Assembly: GCA_016215085.1 (NCBI GenBank)
Contig: JACRMD010000341.1
Coordinates: forward strand, 1 to 14,268
Direction of reading: 5' to 3'
Length of the DNA stretch: 14,268 nucleotides
Source: Solirubrobacterales bacterium
GTDB lineage: Bacteria; Actinomycetota; Thermoleophilia; Solirubrobacterales; Solirubrobacteraceae
Positions 8,628-14,268 of this stretch are shown here, piece by piece (positions within the stretch are counted from its first letter, which is position 1; the number at the start of each line of letters is the position of its first letter). The position numbers and the translations under genes were made by a program. The notes below the pieces were generated by a model. The model worked only from the letters and a program-made list of their open reading frames with translations, was not told the DNA's origin and did no database searches.

Positions 8628-10306
8628 CACTTCGGCTCCGGCGGCAGGACGAACCAGTCGCAGCCGGGCGGGTCGGTGTTGTCGTTCGGGTTCCAGGTCG
8701 CGCAGCTCGCGTGCGACAGGAGCTTCACCGGGTTGCCCGGGCTGAACGGCCCGTCGTTGGGGCAGGCGGGCAGCGTCGCCGGGTCGCTCTCGGCGCTGGG
8801 GCCCGGGGCGACCTTGTTGTCGGACCAGCAGTTGCCCTGGCCCTCCTCGTCCCACAGCACCATCCGCCCGTTGTGGTCGACGTTGCCCGACGGGTCGTAG
8901 CCCAGGACGTTGCCGGTGTACTGGTTGCGGTTGGACGTGTCGAACGTCATGGTCGGGTCGTTCTCGCCGCGGAACGTCGCGGGCACGTAGAACAGCTCGA
9001 ACGCCCCGCGCCAGTTGTCCCAGATGCGGTTGCCGCGGACGATGTTGCCGTTGCCGCCCGCGAAGAGGATCCCGGTGCCGACCGGCACCTGGAACGTCGG
9101 GCAGGTCTTGGTCGGGTCGCGCTCCAGCCAGGGCTTCTTGCAGTACTCGTCGCGCTCGGCGTTGAAGTAGTCCTGGTTGTTGGAGTAGATGAGGTTGTTC
9201 TCCACCTTGGAGCAGTCCTGCGGCTGGCCCGGGTGCCCCGGCGCGAAGGAGTCCATGACCATGCCGATGGAGTTGTGGTGGAACCGCGAGTCGTGGATCC
9301 AGGTGCCGTTGCCCGCCGTGCCCGAGGAGCCGAGCGCGTTGTGGTGGGAGTCGACGTTGCGGATCTCGATGCCGTAGCGCTGGCAGTGGCCCTCGGGGCC
9401 CGAGCCCGGGTAGATGCCCGAGTCGCCGGCGTGCGTGGCCTCGAGGTTCTCGTAGAGGCCGTTGTCGGAGGCGAAGCTCAGGAACCCGTACTCGCGCGAC
9501 TTGTCGGTGAAGATGTCGTCGAACCGGAAGCCGTTGGTCTCCAGCACGTAGATGTTGTTGAAGTCCGAGTACTCGGTGCTGAAGCCCTTGAGGAAGATGC
9601 CGTCGGCGCGGTCGGCCTTGATCAGGTTGAGCTTCGTCCCGTTGCCCTTGATCCAGACGTCGCGGCGCCGCGCGGTGCCCTCGATCTGGAGGTTGCACTT
9701 CTGGTCGCACTCGCGATCGGGGTCCTTCGGGTCGTCGCCCATGATCGCGATGAGGTTGCCGTCGTTCGGGCAGGTGTACTCGTAGTCGTAGGAGTGCGCG
9801 CGGGCCGGCTTCTGGAGGCCGCCGGAGTCCAGGAGCATCGCGCCGCTGCCCGCCTCCGGGCTCTCCGGCTCGACGTACATGTCCTTGCACCTGGGGTCCG
9901 GCGAGGGCGCCTTCAGGCTCGGCTCCTCGCGGTAGATGCCGGGCAGGAGCAGGATCCGGTCGCCCGACCTCGCGGCGTCGACCGCCTGCTGGACGTGGCG
10001 GTAGCGACAGCGCTTGAGCAGCTTGAGGTTCTTGGTCCGCAGCTTCTTGGACGGCAGGCGCAGGATGCGCTTGCGCGAGTCCGGCTTGCACACGACGAGG
10101 CTCGGCCCGCGGGACCGGTAGACGGGCACCTTGCCCTTCCGGAAGTCCGGGAAGGACGACGGCCGCTCCGGGTGCGCCGGCGAGGCCGCCGGCAGGGCGA
10201 GCGCCGTCAGCGCGGCAGCCGCCAGGAGCAGCAGGACGAGGGTGCGTCGGGCAGCCATGGCAGCGACAACGCGCCCACGGCCGTGAACTTGCGGTGCTCC
10301 CGGCAT
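8627..10306 (-). CDS. Secreted cysteine-rich right-handed parallel beta-helix protein
   Basis: A 559-residue exported protein. After a basic n-region there is a hydrophobic signal core (RTLVLLLLAAAALTALALPA, 21-40) with likely cleavage near ASPA|HP. VQQAVDAARSGDRILLLPGI (105-124) is the typical opening of pectate-lyase-like beta-helix proteins. It is followed by Asn/Gly-rich coils such as NNIYVLETNGFRFDDIF, ENLEATHAGDSGIYPG, HHNSIGMVMDSF, VENNLIYSNNQD and GNIVRGNRIWDN. I count 14 cysteines in the mature part, all outside the signal. Such folds bind or cleave polysaccharides, but no lyase motif was seen, so substrate is unknown. The start at 10306 is chosen because a strong AGGAGG precedes it by six bases; ATG at 10258 gives a shorter n-region but has no ribosome site. 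First gene of the unit with the lipoprotein and the tiny membrane protein. Confidence 0.82.
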   Translation of the reverse strand: MPGAPQVHGRGRVVAAMAARRTLVLLLLAAAALTALALPAASPAHPERPSSFPDFRKGKVPVYRSRGPSLVVCKPDSRKRILRLPSKKLRTKNLKLLKRCRYRHVQQAVDAARSGDRILLLPGIYREEPSLKAPSPDPRCKDMYVEPESPEAGSGAMLLDSGGLQKPARAHSYDYEYTCPNDGNLIAIMGDDPKDPDRECDQKCNLQIEGTARRRDVWIKGNGTKLNLIKADRADGIFLKGFSTEYSDFNNIYVLETNGFRFDDIFTDKSREYGFLSFASDNGLYENLEATHAGDSGIYPGSGPEGHCQRYGIEIRNVDSHHNALGSSGTAGNGTWIHDSRFHHNSIGMVMDSFAPGHPGQPQDCSKVENNLIYSNNQDYFNAERDEYCKKPWLERDPTKTCPTFQVPVGTGILFAGGNGNIVRGNRIWDNWRGAFELFYVPATFRGENDPTMTFDTSNRNQYTGNVLGYDPSGNVDHNGRMVLWDEEGQGNCWSDNKVAPGPSAESDPATLPACPNDGPFSPGNPVKLLSHASCATWNPNDNTDPPGCDWFVLPPEPK

Positions 10307-10312
10307 CCGGTG

Positions 10313-10318
10313 CCTCCT
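10313..10318 (-). promoter_or_regulatory. Strong Shine-Dalgarno deciding the beta-helix protein start
   Basis: AGGAGG on the minus strand, six bases before ATG at 10306. It lies in the 31-base divergent gap shared with the DUF427 gene, so both genes' promoters must overlap or lie partly inside each other's 5' ends. Confidence 0.7.
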
Positions 10319-10337
10319 CAGCCTCGTAGACCCCCCG

Positions 10338-10790
10338 ATGGAGCGAGTGTGGGAATACCCGAGACCGCCCGCCGTCGAACGGTGCCGGCGACGCGTGCGC
10401 GTGGAGGCCGACGGCCTCGTCGTCGCCGACTCGACCCGCGCGCTGCGCGTGCTCGAGACCAGCCATCCGCCGACGATCTACGTGCCGCCCGCGGATGTGC
10501 GCACCGACCTGCTGCGACCCGGCGACGCGCGGCCGACCGTCTGCGAGTTCAAGGGCGTCGCCCGCTACCACGACCTCGGGGCGCGGCGGGCCGTCGCCTG
10601 GTCCTACGCCGACCCCCGGCCGGGCTACGAGGCGCTGCGCGACCACCTCGCCTTCTACCCCGGCCGCGTGGACGCGGCGTACCTCGACGACGAGCGGGTC
10701 GAGGCGCAGGAGGGCGACTTCTACGGGGGCTGGCGGACCGCCGACCTCGTCGGCCCGTTCAAGGGCGGCCCCGGGACGCTCGGCTGGTGA
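10338..10790 (+). CDS. DUF427 domain protein
   Basis: A 150-residue single-domain cytoplasmic protein matching DUF427 over its full length. Family marks are WEYPRPP (5-11), VADSTRALRVLETSHPPTIY (29-48), CEFKG (69-73) followed by ARYHD, AVAWSYADP (85-93), HLAFYP (103-108), the acidic YLDDERVEAQEGDFYGGW (115-132) and the C-terminal DLVGPFKGGPGTLGW (136-150). The family is widespread in actinobacteria and has no agreed biochemical role; the invariant His, Cys, Glu and Trp residues suggest a ligand pocket. No Shine-Dalgarno precedes the ATG, so leaderless translation is possible. The gene is divergent from the beta-helix gene and convergent with the anti-sigma-type ATPase gene, seven bases apart. 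Confidence 0.93.
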   Translation: MERVWEYPRPPAVERCRRRVRVEADGLVVADSTRALRVLETSHPPTIYVPPADVRTDLLRPGDARPTVCEFKGVARYHDLGARRAVAWSYADPRPGYEALRDHLAFYPGRVDAAYLDDERVEAQEGDFYGGWRTADLVGPFKGGPGTLGW

Positions 10791-10797
10791 GCGGCGG

Positions 10798-11211
10798 CTA
10801 GGCCGGGTCGTCGCGCGCGAAGCGGCCGCGCCGGCGGTCCACGTCGAACCACACGCGGCAGCCGGCGGCGGTGCGCTCGACGCCCCAGCGGGTGGCGAGC
10901 TTGTCCACCAGGCGCAGGCCGAAGCCGGAGGCCTCGTGGCGCACCTCGGGGTCGAAGCCGGGGCCGCGGTCGGCGACCTCGACGTGGACGTGGTCGTCGG
11001 CCAGGCGGGCGAAGAACACGATCTGGTCCTCGGGACGCAGCCGCGCGTGGCGCACGGCGTTGCCGACCAGCTCGGAGGCCAGCAGCGAGACCGTGTGGTC
11101 GAGCTCCTCGGGCAGCCCGCGGGCCCGCAGCGCGTGGCGCGCCGCCCGGACCGCGTCCGGGATCGGGTCGAGGGCCAGGAGGATCTCGGTGGAGGGGGTC
11201 GTGATGGCCAT
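10798..11211 (-). CDS. Anti-sigma-factor-type HATPase (RsbW/SpoIIAB-like)
   Basis: A 137-residue GHKL-fold ATP-binding protein of the class that binds sigma factors or phosphorylates anti-anti-sigma proteins. N-box: LLASELVGNAVRHA with N51. G1-box: VADRGPGF with D81. G2-box: ASGFGLRLVDKLATRWGVE (94 on). The C-terminal strand GCRVWFDVD closes the fold. No histidine-kinase dimerisation domain or receiver is attached, which is normal for the RsbW group. Actinobacteria carry many such stand-alone copies. ATG at 11211 fits the domain start (EILLALDPIPDAVRAARHAL); ATGs 12 and 14 codons upstream, at 11247 and 11253, would add a short polar leader. No Shine-Dalgarno is strong at either. No anti-anti-sigma (STAS) gene or partner sigma is adjacent, so the target is unknown. 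It lies 65 bases after the FAD-Rieske gene and may be co-transcribed. Confidence 0.85.
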   Translation of the reverse strand: MAITTPSTEILLALDPIPDAVRAARHALRARGLPEELDHTVSLLASELVGNAVRHARLRPEDQIVFFARLADDHVHVEVADRGPGFDPEVRHEASGFGLRLVDKLATRWGVERTAAGCRVWFDVDRRRGRFARDDPA

Positions 11212-11276
11212 CGGGGGTCGACGCCTGTCGTTGCCGCTGGCGTCCATGACCATGCGCTGCCCGTTCGGGCCGGAGG

Positions 11277-12728
11277 CTAGCCGTCCGACACCGAACTCCC
11301 GCGATCCGGCGTCTTCAGCTGCTCGGCGGGGATCGGCCGCACGGCGGGCCCCTGCAGCACCGAGCCGTCCACCGCGAAGCGCGACCCGTGGCACGGGCAG
11401 TCCCACGTCTCCTCCGCCGCGTTCCACAGCGTCCGGCACCCCAGGTGGGTGCAGCGCGGCCCGGCGTCCTTGCGCAGCCGGTCGCCGACCATGTGGCGGG
11501 CGTCCTTGGCGCCCTCCTTCAGCAGCCCCGGCGCGGAGCGCAGCGGCGTGAAGCGGGTGGTGTCCACCAGCGACGCGAAGGGGTCCTCCTGGCCGGTGAT
11601 GCGCCGGGCGAGCAGCCGTCCGCACGCGGTGCCGTTCGTGAGCCCCCACTTGCGGTACCCGGTCGCCACCCACACGTGCCGGCTCAGCGGCGTGAGCCGG
11701 CCCGCGTAGGGCAGCCCGTCGGCGGTCTGCATGTCGTGCGCGGACCACCGGTGGGTCACCTCGGTCGCCCCGAAGTGCTCGCGCGCGAACGCCGCCAGCC
11801 GCCGGTAGCGCTCGGGCGTCGTGTCGCCCTCCTCGCCGGCGTTGTGGCCCTCGCCGCCGACGATGAGCAGCTCGCCGCCGCGGCCGTCGGGATGCGCGCG
11901 CAGCGACCGGGTGGGCGCGCCGACCGAGATGTACATCCCCTCGACGACGCGCGGCGCGCGCACGGCGAGCGCGTAGGAGCGCTTGGGGGTCAGGCGCGGG
12001 AACAGGACGCCGCGGTCCAGGAACGGGTAGTGCGTGGCGACCACGACGTCGCGCGCCCGGACGGTGGCGCCCCCGGCGGTGCGCACCACGGGCGCCGAGC
12101 CCTCGCCGACGTGCGTCGCGGTCGTCTGCTCGTGGATGGCGACGCCCTCCGCGAGCAGGTGGCGCGCGAGCGCGACGCAGTAGGCGCGCGCCTGGAGCTC
12201 GGCCTGGTCGTCGAGCCACAGGACGCGCTGCACCGGGAACGGCAGCTCGCCGGCGTCGTCGGTGAGCCGCACCGGCAGCCCCGCGGCCCGCGCGGCCTCG
12301 CCCTCGGCCTCGAGCTCCTCGGCCTCCTTGGCCGTCCACGCGAACACCGCGGCGGGCTTGCGGCGCCAGGCGCAGTCGATCCCGAGGTCGCGGACCTGCG
12401 CCGCGACGTAGTCGAGGGCCTCGAGGTTCATCGCCGCGTAGCGCGCCGCGCCGTCGCGCCCGAACCGCCGCCGCAGCTGGTCGTAGACGGTGCCGTGCAG
12501 TGCCTGGAGCTTGGCGGTCGTGTGGCCGGTGACCCCGGCGCCGACCTCGTGCATGTCGAGGACGACGACCGACCGCCCCGCGCGGTGGAGCTCGAGCGCC
12601 GCGGTGAGGCCCGTGATGCCGGCGCCCAGCACGCAGGCGTCGGCCTCGGCGTCGCGCTCGAGCGGCGGCAGCCCGAGCCGGTCGCTGGTGTCGATCCAGA
12701 GCGAGACGGGCTTCCCGGGCAGCGGCAT
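11277..12728 (-). CDS. FAD-dependent oxidoreductase with C-terminal Rieske [2Fe-2S] domain
   Basis: A 483-residue two-domain redox enzyme. Residues about 30-390 form a DAO-type FAD fold: CVLGAGITGLTAALELHRAG with GxGxxG at 35-40, the FAD-ribose region VVVLDMHEVGAGVTGHTTAK, and the C-terminal flavin motif HVWVATGYRKWGLTNGTACG. The C-terminal 60 residues form a Rieske domain: C426-T-H428...C431 and C444-P-C446-H447 (CTHLGC and CPCHGSRF). C426, H428, C444 and H447 should bind the cluster, with C431 and C446 able to form the disulfide of high-potential Rieske proteins. This matches the YhfW-like group of DAO-Rieske fusions, whose substrate is unknown. No signal peptide or TAT motif is present, so it is probably cytoplasmic. 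The start lies 11 bases after the upstream stop codon, inside a GC hairpin. Fold is certain; substrate is not. Confidence 0.92.
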   Translation of the reverse strand: MPLPGKPVSLWIDTSDRLGLPPLERDAEADACVLGAGITGLTAALELHRAGRSVVVLDMHEVGAGVTGHTTAKLQALHGTVYDQLRRRFGRDGAARYAAMNLEALDYVAAQVRDLGIDCAWRRKPAAVFAWTAKEAEELEAEGEAARAAGLPVRLTDDAGELPFPVQRVLWLDDQAELQARAYCVALARHLLAEGVAIHEQTTATHVGEGSAPVVRTAGGATVRARDVVVATHYPFLDRGVLFPRLTPKRSYALAVRAPRVVEGMYISVGAPTRSLRAHPDGRGGELLIVGGEGHNAGEEGDTTPERYRRLAAFAREHFGATEVTHRWSAHDMQTADGLPYAGRLTPLSRHVWVATGYRKWGLTNGTACGRLLARRITGQEDPFASLVDTTRFTPLRSAPGLLKEGAKDARHMVGDRLRKDAGPRCTHLGCRTLWNAAEETWDCPCHGSRFAVDGSVLQGPAVRPIPAEQLKTPDRGSSVSDG

Positions 12729-12735
12729 GCCCGGG
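12714..12735 (-). promoter_or_regulatory. Hairpin with the FAD-Rieske start codon in its loop
   Basis: CCCGGGC (12714-12720) pairs with GCCCGGG (12729-12735), 7 bp of pure G-C, around an eight-base loop. In the mRNA the loop begins with the ATG at 12728. No Shine-Dalgarno is clear, so initiation may depend on ribosomes finishing the upstream gene (stop at 12741-12739) and opening the stem. GC-rich DNA makes chance repeats likely; function is inference. Confidence 0.35.
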
Positions 12736-12738
12736 CGC

Positions 12739-13581
12739 CTACCCCGTGCGGACCGCCTCGAACGCGGAACCTGGCACGCGCTTGAGCTGCTCGAGGTCCT
12801 CGTCGTCCCACCGCGGGTCCGGCGCGCCGGTCACGAACCAGTCCGAGCCGTTGTCGGCGACGATCAACCCGTAGCGCTTGAGCGCCCGCAGGATCACCAG
12901 CGACTGGCCGCGGAAGCCGGCGAGCGGGTACGAGCGCTTCAGGCGCAGCCGCAGGCCCATCGGCGGCAGGTCGGGGTTCGTGTCCGACGACGCGAAGTGG
13001 CACGCCGGCGCCACGAACCTCCGCTGCGTCCGCGAGACGGTCACGCGCAGCGCATGCGTGATGGCGCCGGCGCGGACCTCCCCGGCGCGCGCGAGCCCGG
13101 GCAGGATCGGCAGCCCGGCGGCATCCGCCGACGTCCAGCCGCGCGGGCGCAGCCGGTTGGAGCGCAGGTCGAAGACCGCGCCGCTTGCGGCGGTCCAGCC
13201 ACGGCCGGAGCGCCGCGCCCCGAACAGCTCGTAGAGCCTGCAGGTGCCGCGCTGGAGCACGAGGACGTGGCGGTCCGAGCCGCCCTCGACGCGGGCGTCC
13301 GGCGGGATCGGGTACGGGCCGGGGTCGCTCTCGTCGCCGTAGTCGGTGAAGCGGATCGGGACCTTGCGCTGCGTGGCGGGCACGGTCCGGAACGGGATGC
13401 CGTAGCGGCGCGAGGCGAAGTCGGGGTGCAGGTGGTCGCCCAGGCCGATCGAGCGCACGTAGGCGTCGGAGCGCGGGTGCACCGGGAGCCGGCTGACGTC
13501 CCGGTTCCACGCGTTGGAGGCCGGGAAGACGGGGCAGCCGGCCAGCATCGTGGCCGCGGCGGCGGTGGCGAAGACCGTCAT
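12739..13581 (-). CDS. Exported or lipidated conserved protein of unknown function
   Basis: A 280-residue protein. Residues 1-16 (MTVFATAAAATMLAGC) are hydrophobic and end in a lipobox-like LAGC, but lack a basic n-region, so lipoprotein sorting is uncertain. The rest has strongly motif-like, probably conserved blocks: CPVFPASNAWNRDVSRLPV (16-34), RRYGIPFRTV, TDYGDESDPGPYPIP (79-93), VFDLRSNRLRPRGWTSADAA (136-155), ITHALRVTV (174-182), APACHFASS (191-199), PPMGLRLRLK (206-215) and VADNGSDWFVTGAPDPRW (241-258). I recall similar uncharacterised proteins in actinobacteria and know of no assigned activity. H175, H195, D243 and D255 lie in polar motif positions and could be catalytic. It ends ten bases before the FAD-Rieske gene and is divergent from the NlpC/P60 lipoprotein across 40 bases. 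Confidence 0.75.
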   Translation of the reverse strand: MTVFATAAAATMLAGCPVFPASNAWNRDVSRLPVHPRSDAYVRSIGLGDHLHPDFASRRYGIPFRTVPATQRKVPIRFTDYGDESDPGPYPIPPDARVEGGSDRHVLVLQRGTCRLYELFGARRSGRGWTAASGAVFDLRSNRLRPRGWTSADAAGLPILPGLARAGEVRAGAITHALRVTVSRTQRRFVAPACHFASSDTNPDLPPMGLRLRLKRSYPLAGFRGQSLVILRALKRYGLIVADNGSDWFVTGAPDPRWDDEDLEQLKRVPGSAFEAVRTG

Positions 13582-13621
13582 GGCGCAACGGTGGCATGCG
13601 ATGGCCGATCATCTGGGTCGG

Positions 13622-14268
13622 ATGTCCAGGAGGTGGCTCGCGCTCGTCCCCGTGCTGCTCGTCCTCGCCGGCTGCGGCGCGGGCGAGTCCGGCAGCGTGC
13701 GCGCCTGGTCGATCGAGCCGCCGTACCTGCCGCCGCCGGACCCGTCGCTGCTGGCCCGCGACGACGCCGGCGAGGACGCCGCCGCGGCGCCGAGGCCGAA
13801 GCCGACGGCGACCGCCAAGGCGAAGGCCGACGACGTCGAGGTCAAGGTCGAGGGTCCGGGCTCGGGCGCACCCACCGACGCCGAGGTGGCCGCGGAGCTC
13901 CGCGAGGCCTACGGCGGCAGCGCCGGGGTCGACGTGGACCGCGCCACGATCACCCCGCAGGGCCTGGCGACCATCCCGCAGACCGCCCCGCGCAAGCTCA
14001 TCGCGCTGATCCAGGCCGCGAACTTCGTGGCGCGCAAGCCCTACGTCTACGGCGGCGGCCACTTCCGCAACCCCGACGAGGAGCACCGCTGGGAGGACTC
14101 CGCCTACGACTGCTCGGGGTCGATCTCCTACGCGCTGGCGTCCGCCGGCTACCTCGACGGCCCGATGGCCTCGGGCCCGCTCATGACCTGGGGCAAGCCC
14201 GGGCCCGGCAAGTGGGTGACGATCTACGCCAACGAGGGCCACGCGTTCATGGTCGTCGCCGGCCTGCG
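13622..14268 (+). CDS. NlpC/P60 family cell-wall hydrolase lipoprotein, C-terminus cut by window edge
   Basis: A lipid-anchored peptidase expected to cleave peptidoglycan stem peptides outside the membrane. 215 codons are visible. MSRRWLALVPVLLVLAGC is a type II signal peptide with lipobox LAGC at C18. Residues 31-100 are a Pro/Ala/Lys/Asp-rich linker of low complexity (APRPKPTATAKAKADDVEVK). The catalytic domain begins about residue 125 (KLIALIQAANFVARKPYVYG); the nucleophile is C164 in AYDCSGSISYAL and the histidine is H207 in NEGHAFMVVAG. The third polar residue should lie just beyond the edge. ATG at 13622 is favoured because it gives a normal lipoprotein signal; an in-frame ATG at 13601 would add seven residues. 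The lack of a Phe after DCSG (DCSGS, usually DCSGF) is a small deviation. Confidence 0.88.
   Translation, partial: MSRRWLALVPVLLVLAGCGAGESGSVRAWSIEPPYLPPPDPSLLARDDAGEDAAAAPRPKPTATAKAKADDVEVKVEGPGSGAPTDAEVAAELREAYGGSAGVDVDRATITPQGLATIPQTAPRKLIALIQAANFVARKPYVYGGGHFRNPDEEHRWEDSAYDCSGSISYALASAGYLDGPMASGPLMTWGKPGPGKWVTIYANEGHAFMVVAGL

Noticed and set aside
8711..10801. 696-codon plus-strand frame opposite the beta-helix gene
   Set aside because: Val/Arg/Ala shadow translation; the minus-strand protein has a signal peptide, strong ribosome site and repeat pattern.
13596..14009. Plus-strand frame starting at 13596
   Set aside because: Wrong frame of the NlpC/P60 gene; the frame from 13622 has the lipobox and catalytic Cys and His.
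12428..14242. 604-codon minus-strand frame crossing three genes
   Set aside because: It crosses the NlpC/P60, exported-protein and FAD-Rieske genes out of frame; low-complexity Arg/Ala/Gly translation typical of GC-rich shadow frames.

Overview
The window is very GC-rich DNA, densely packed with genes and using many GTG starts and stop/start overlaps. Actinobacterial-type gene families (HtaA-like secreted repeat protein, vapBC, VKOR with DsbA-like proteins, DUF427, SpoIIAB/RsbW-like ATPase) point to a high-GC actinobacterium. A Thermoleophilia/Solirubrobacterales member fits best; this is inference from gene content and style, not a computed placement. No tRNA, rRNA, CRISPR array, transposase or phage gene was seen, and no gene-free stretch exceeds 300 bases.

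Layout. (1) Positions 1-1356: an ECF sigma factor running off the left edge, divergent from a secreted two-repeat HtaA-like protein. (2) 1357-1855: a long nested hairpin directly before a receiver-only response regulator, whose 3' end overlaps the aconitase gene tail to tail. (3) 1833-5313: a leftward vapB-vapC-acnA cluster in which a VapBC-type toxin-antitoxin pair lies directly upstream of the TCA-cycle aconitase, headed by a perfect 10-bp palindrome that is a likely VapB operator. (4) 5349-5792: a small three-helix membrane protein facing right. (5) 5789-7806: a leftward disulfide-bond operon, DsbA-like / VKOR / DsbA-like, made of two membrane-anchored CPFC thioredoxin-fold paralogues around a quinone-linked VKOR. 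(6) 7933-10306: a second leftward operon with two TGATG junctions, encoding a secreted cysteine-rich beta-helix protein, a lipoprotein and a tiny membrane protein. (7) 10338-10790: a DUF427 protein facing right. (8) 10798-13581: a leftward cluster of a secreted or lipidated protein of unknown function, an FAD oxidoreductase with a C-terminal Rieske domain, and an anti-sigma-type HATPase. (9) 13622 to the right edge: an NlpC/P60 lipoprotein, cut by the window.

How the parts may work together. The clearest functional unit is the VKOR/DsbA operon, which should make disulfides outside the membrane. The next operon encodes an exported protein with 14 cysteines, an even number that suits it as a client. 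The most unusual points are the vapBC-acnA arrangement, the hairpin that buries the ribosome-binding site of the receiver gene, a hairpin with the FAD-Rieske start codon in its loop, and the exported protein of unknown function upstream of the FAD-Rieske enzyme. I see no clear new defence or biosynthetic system.
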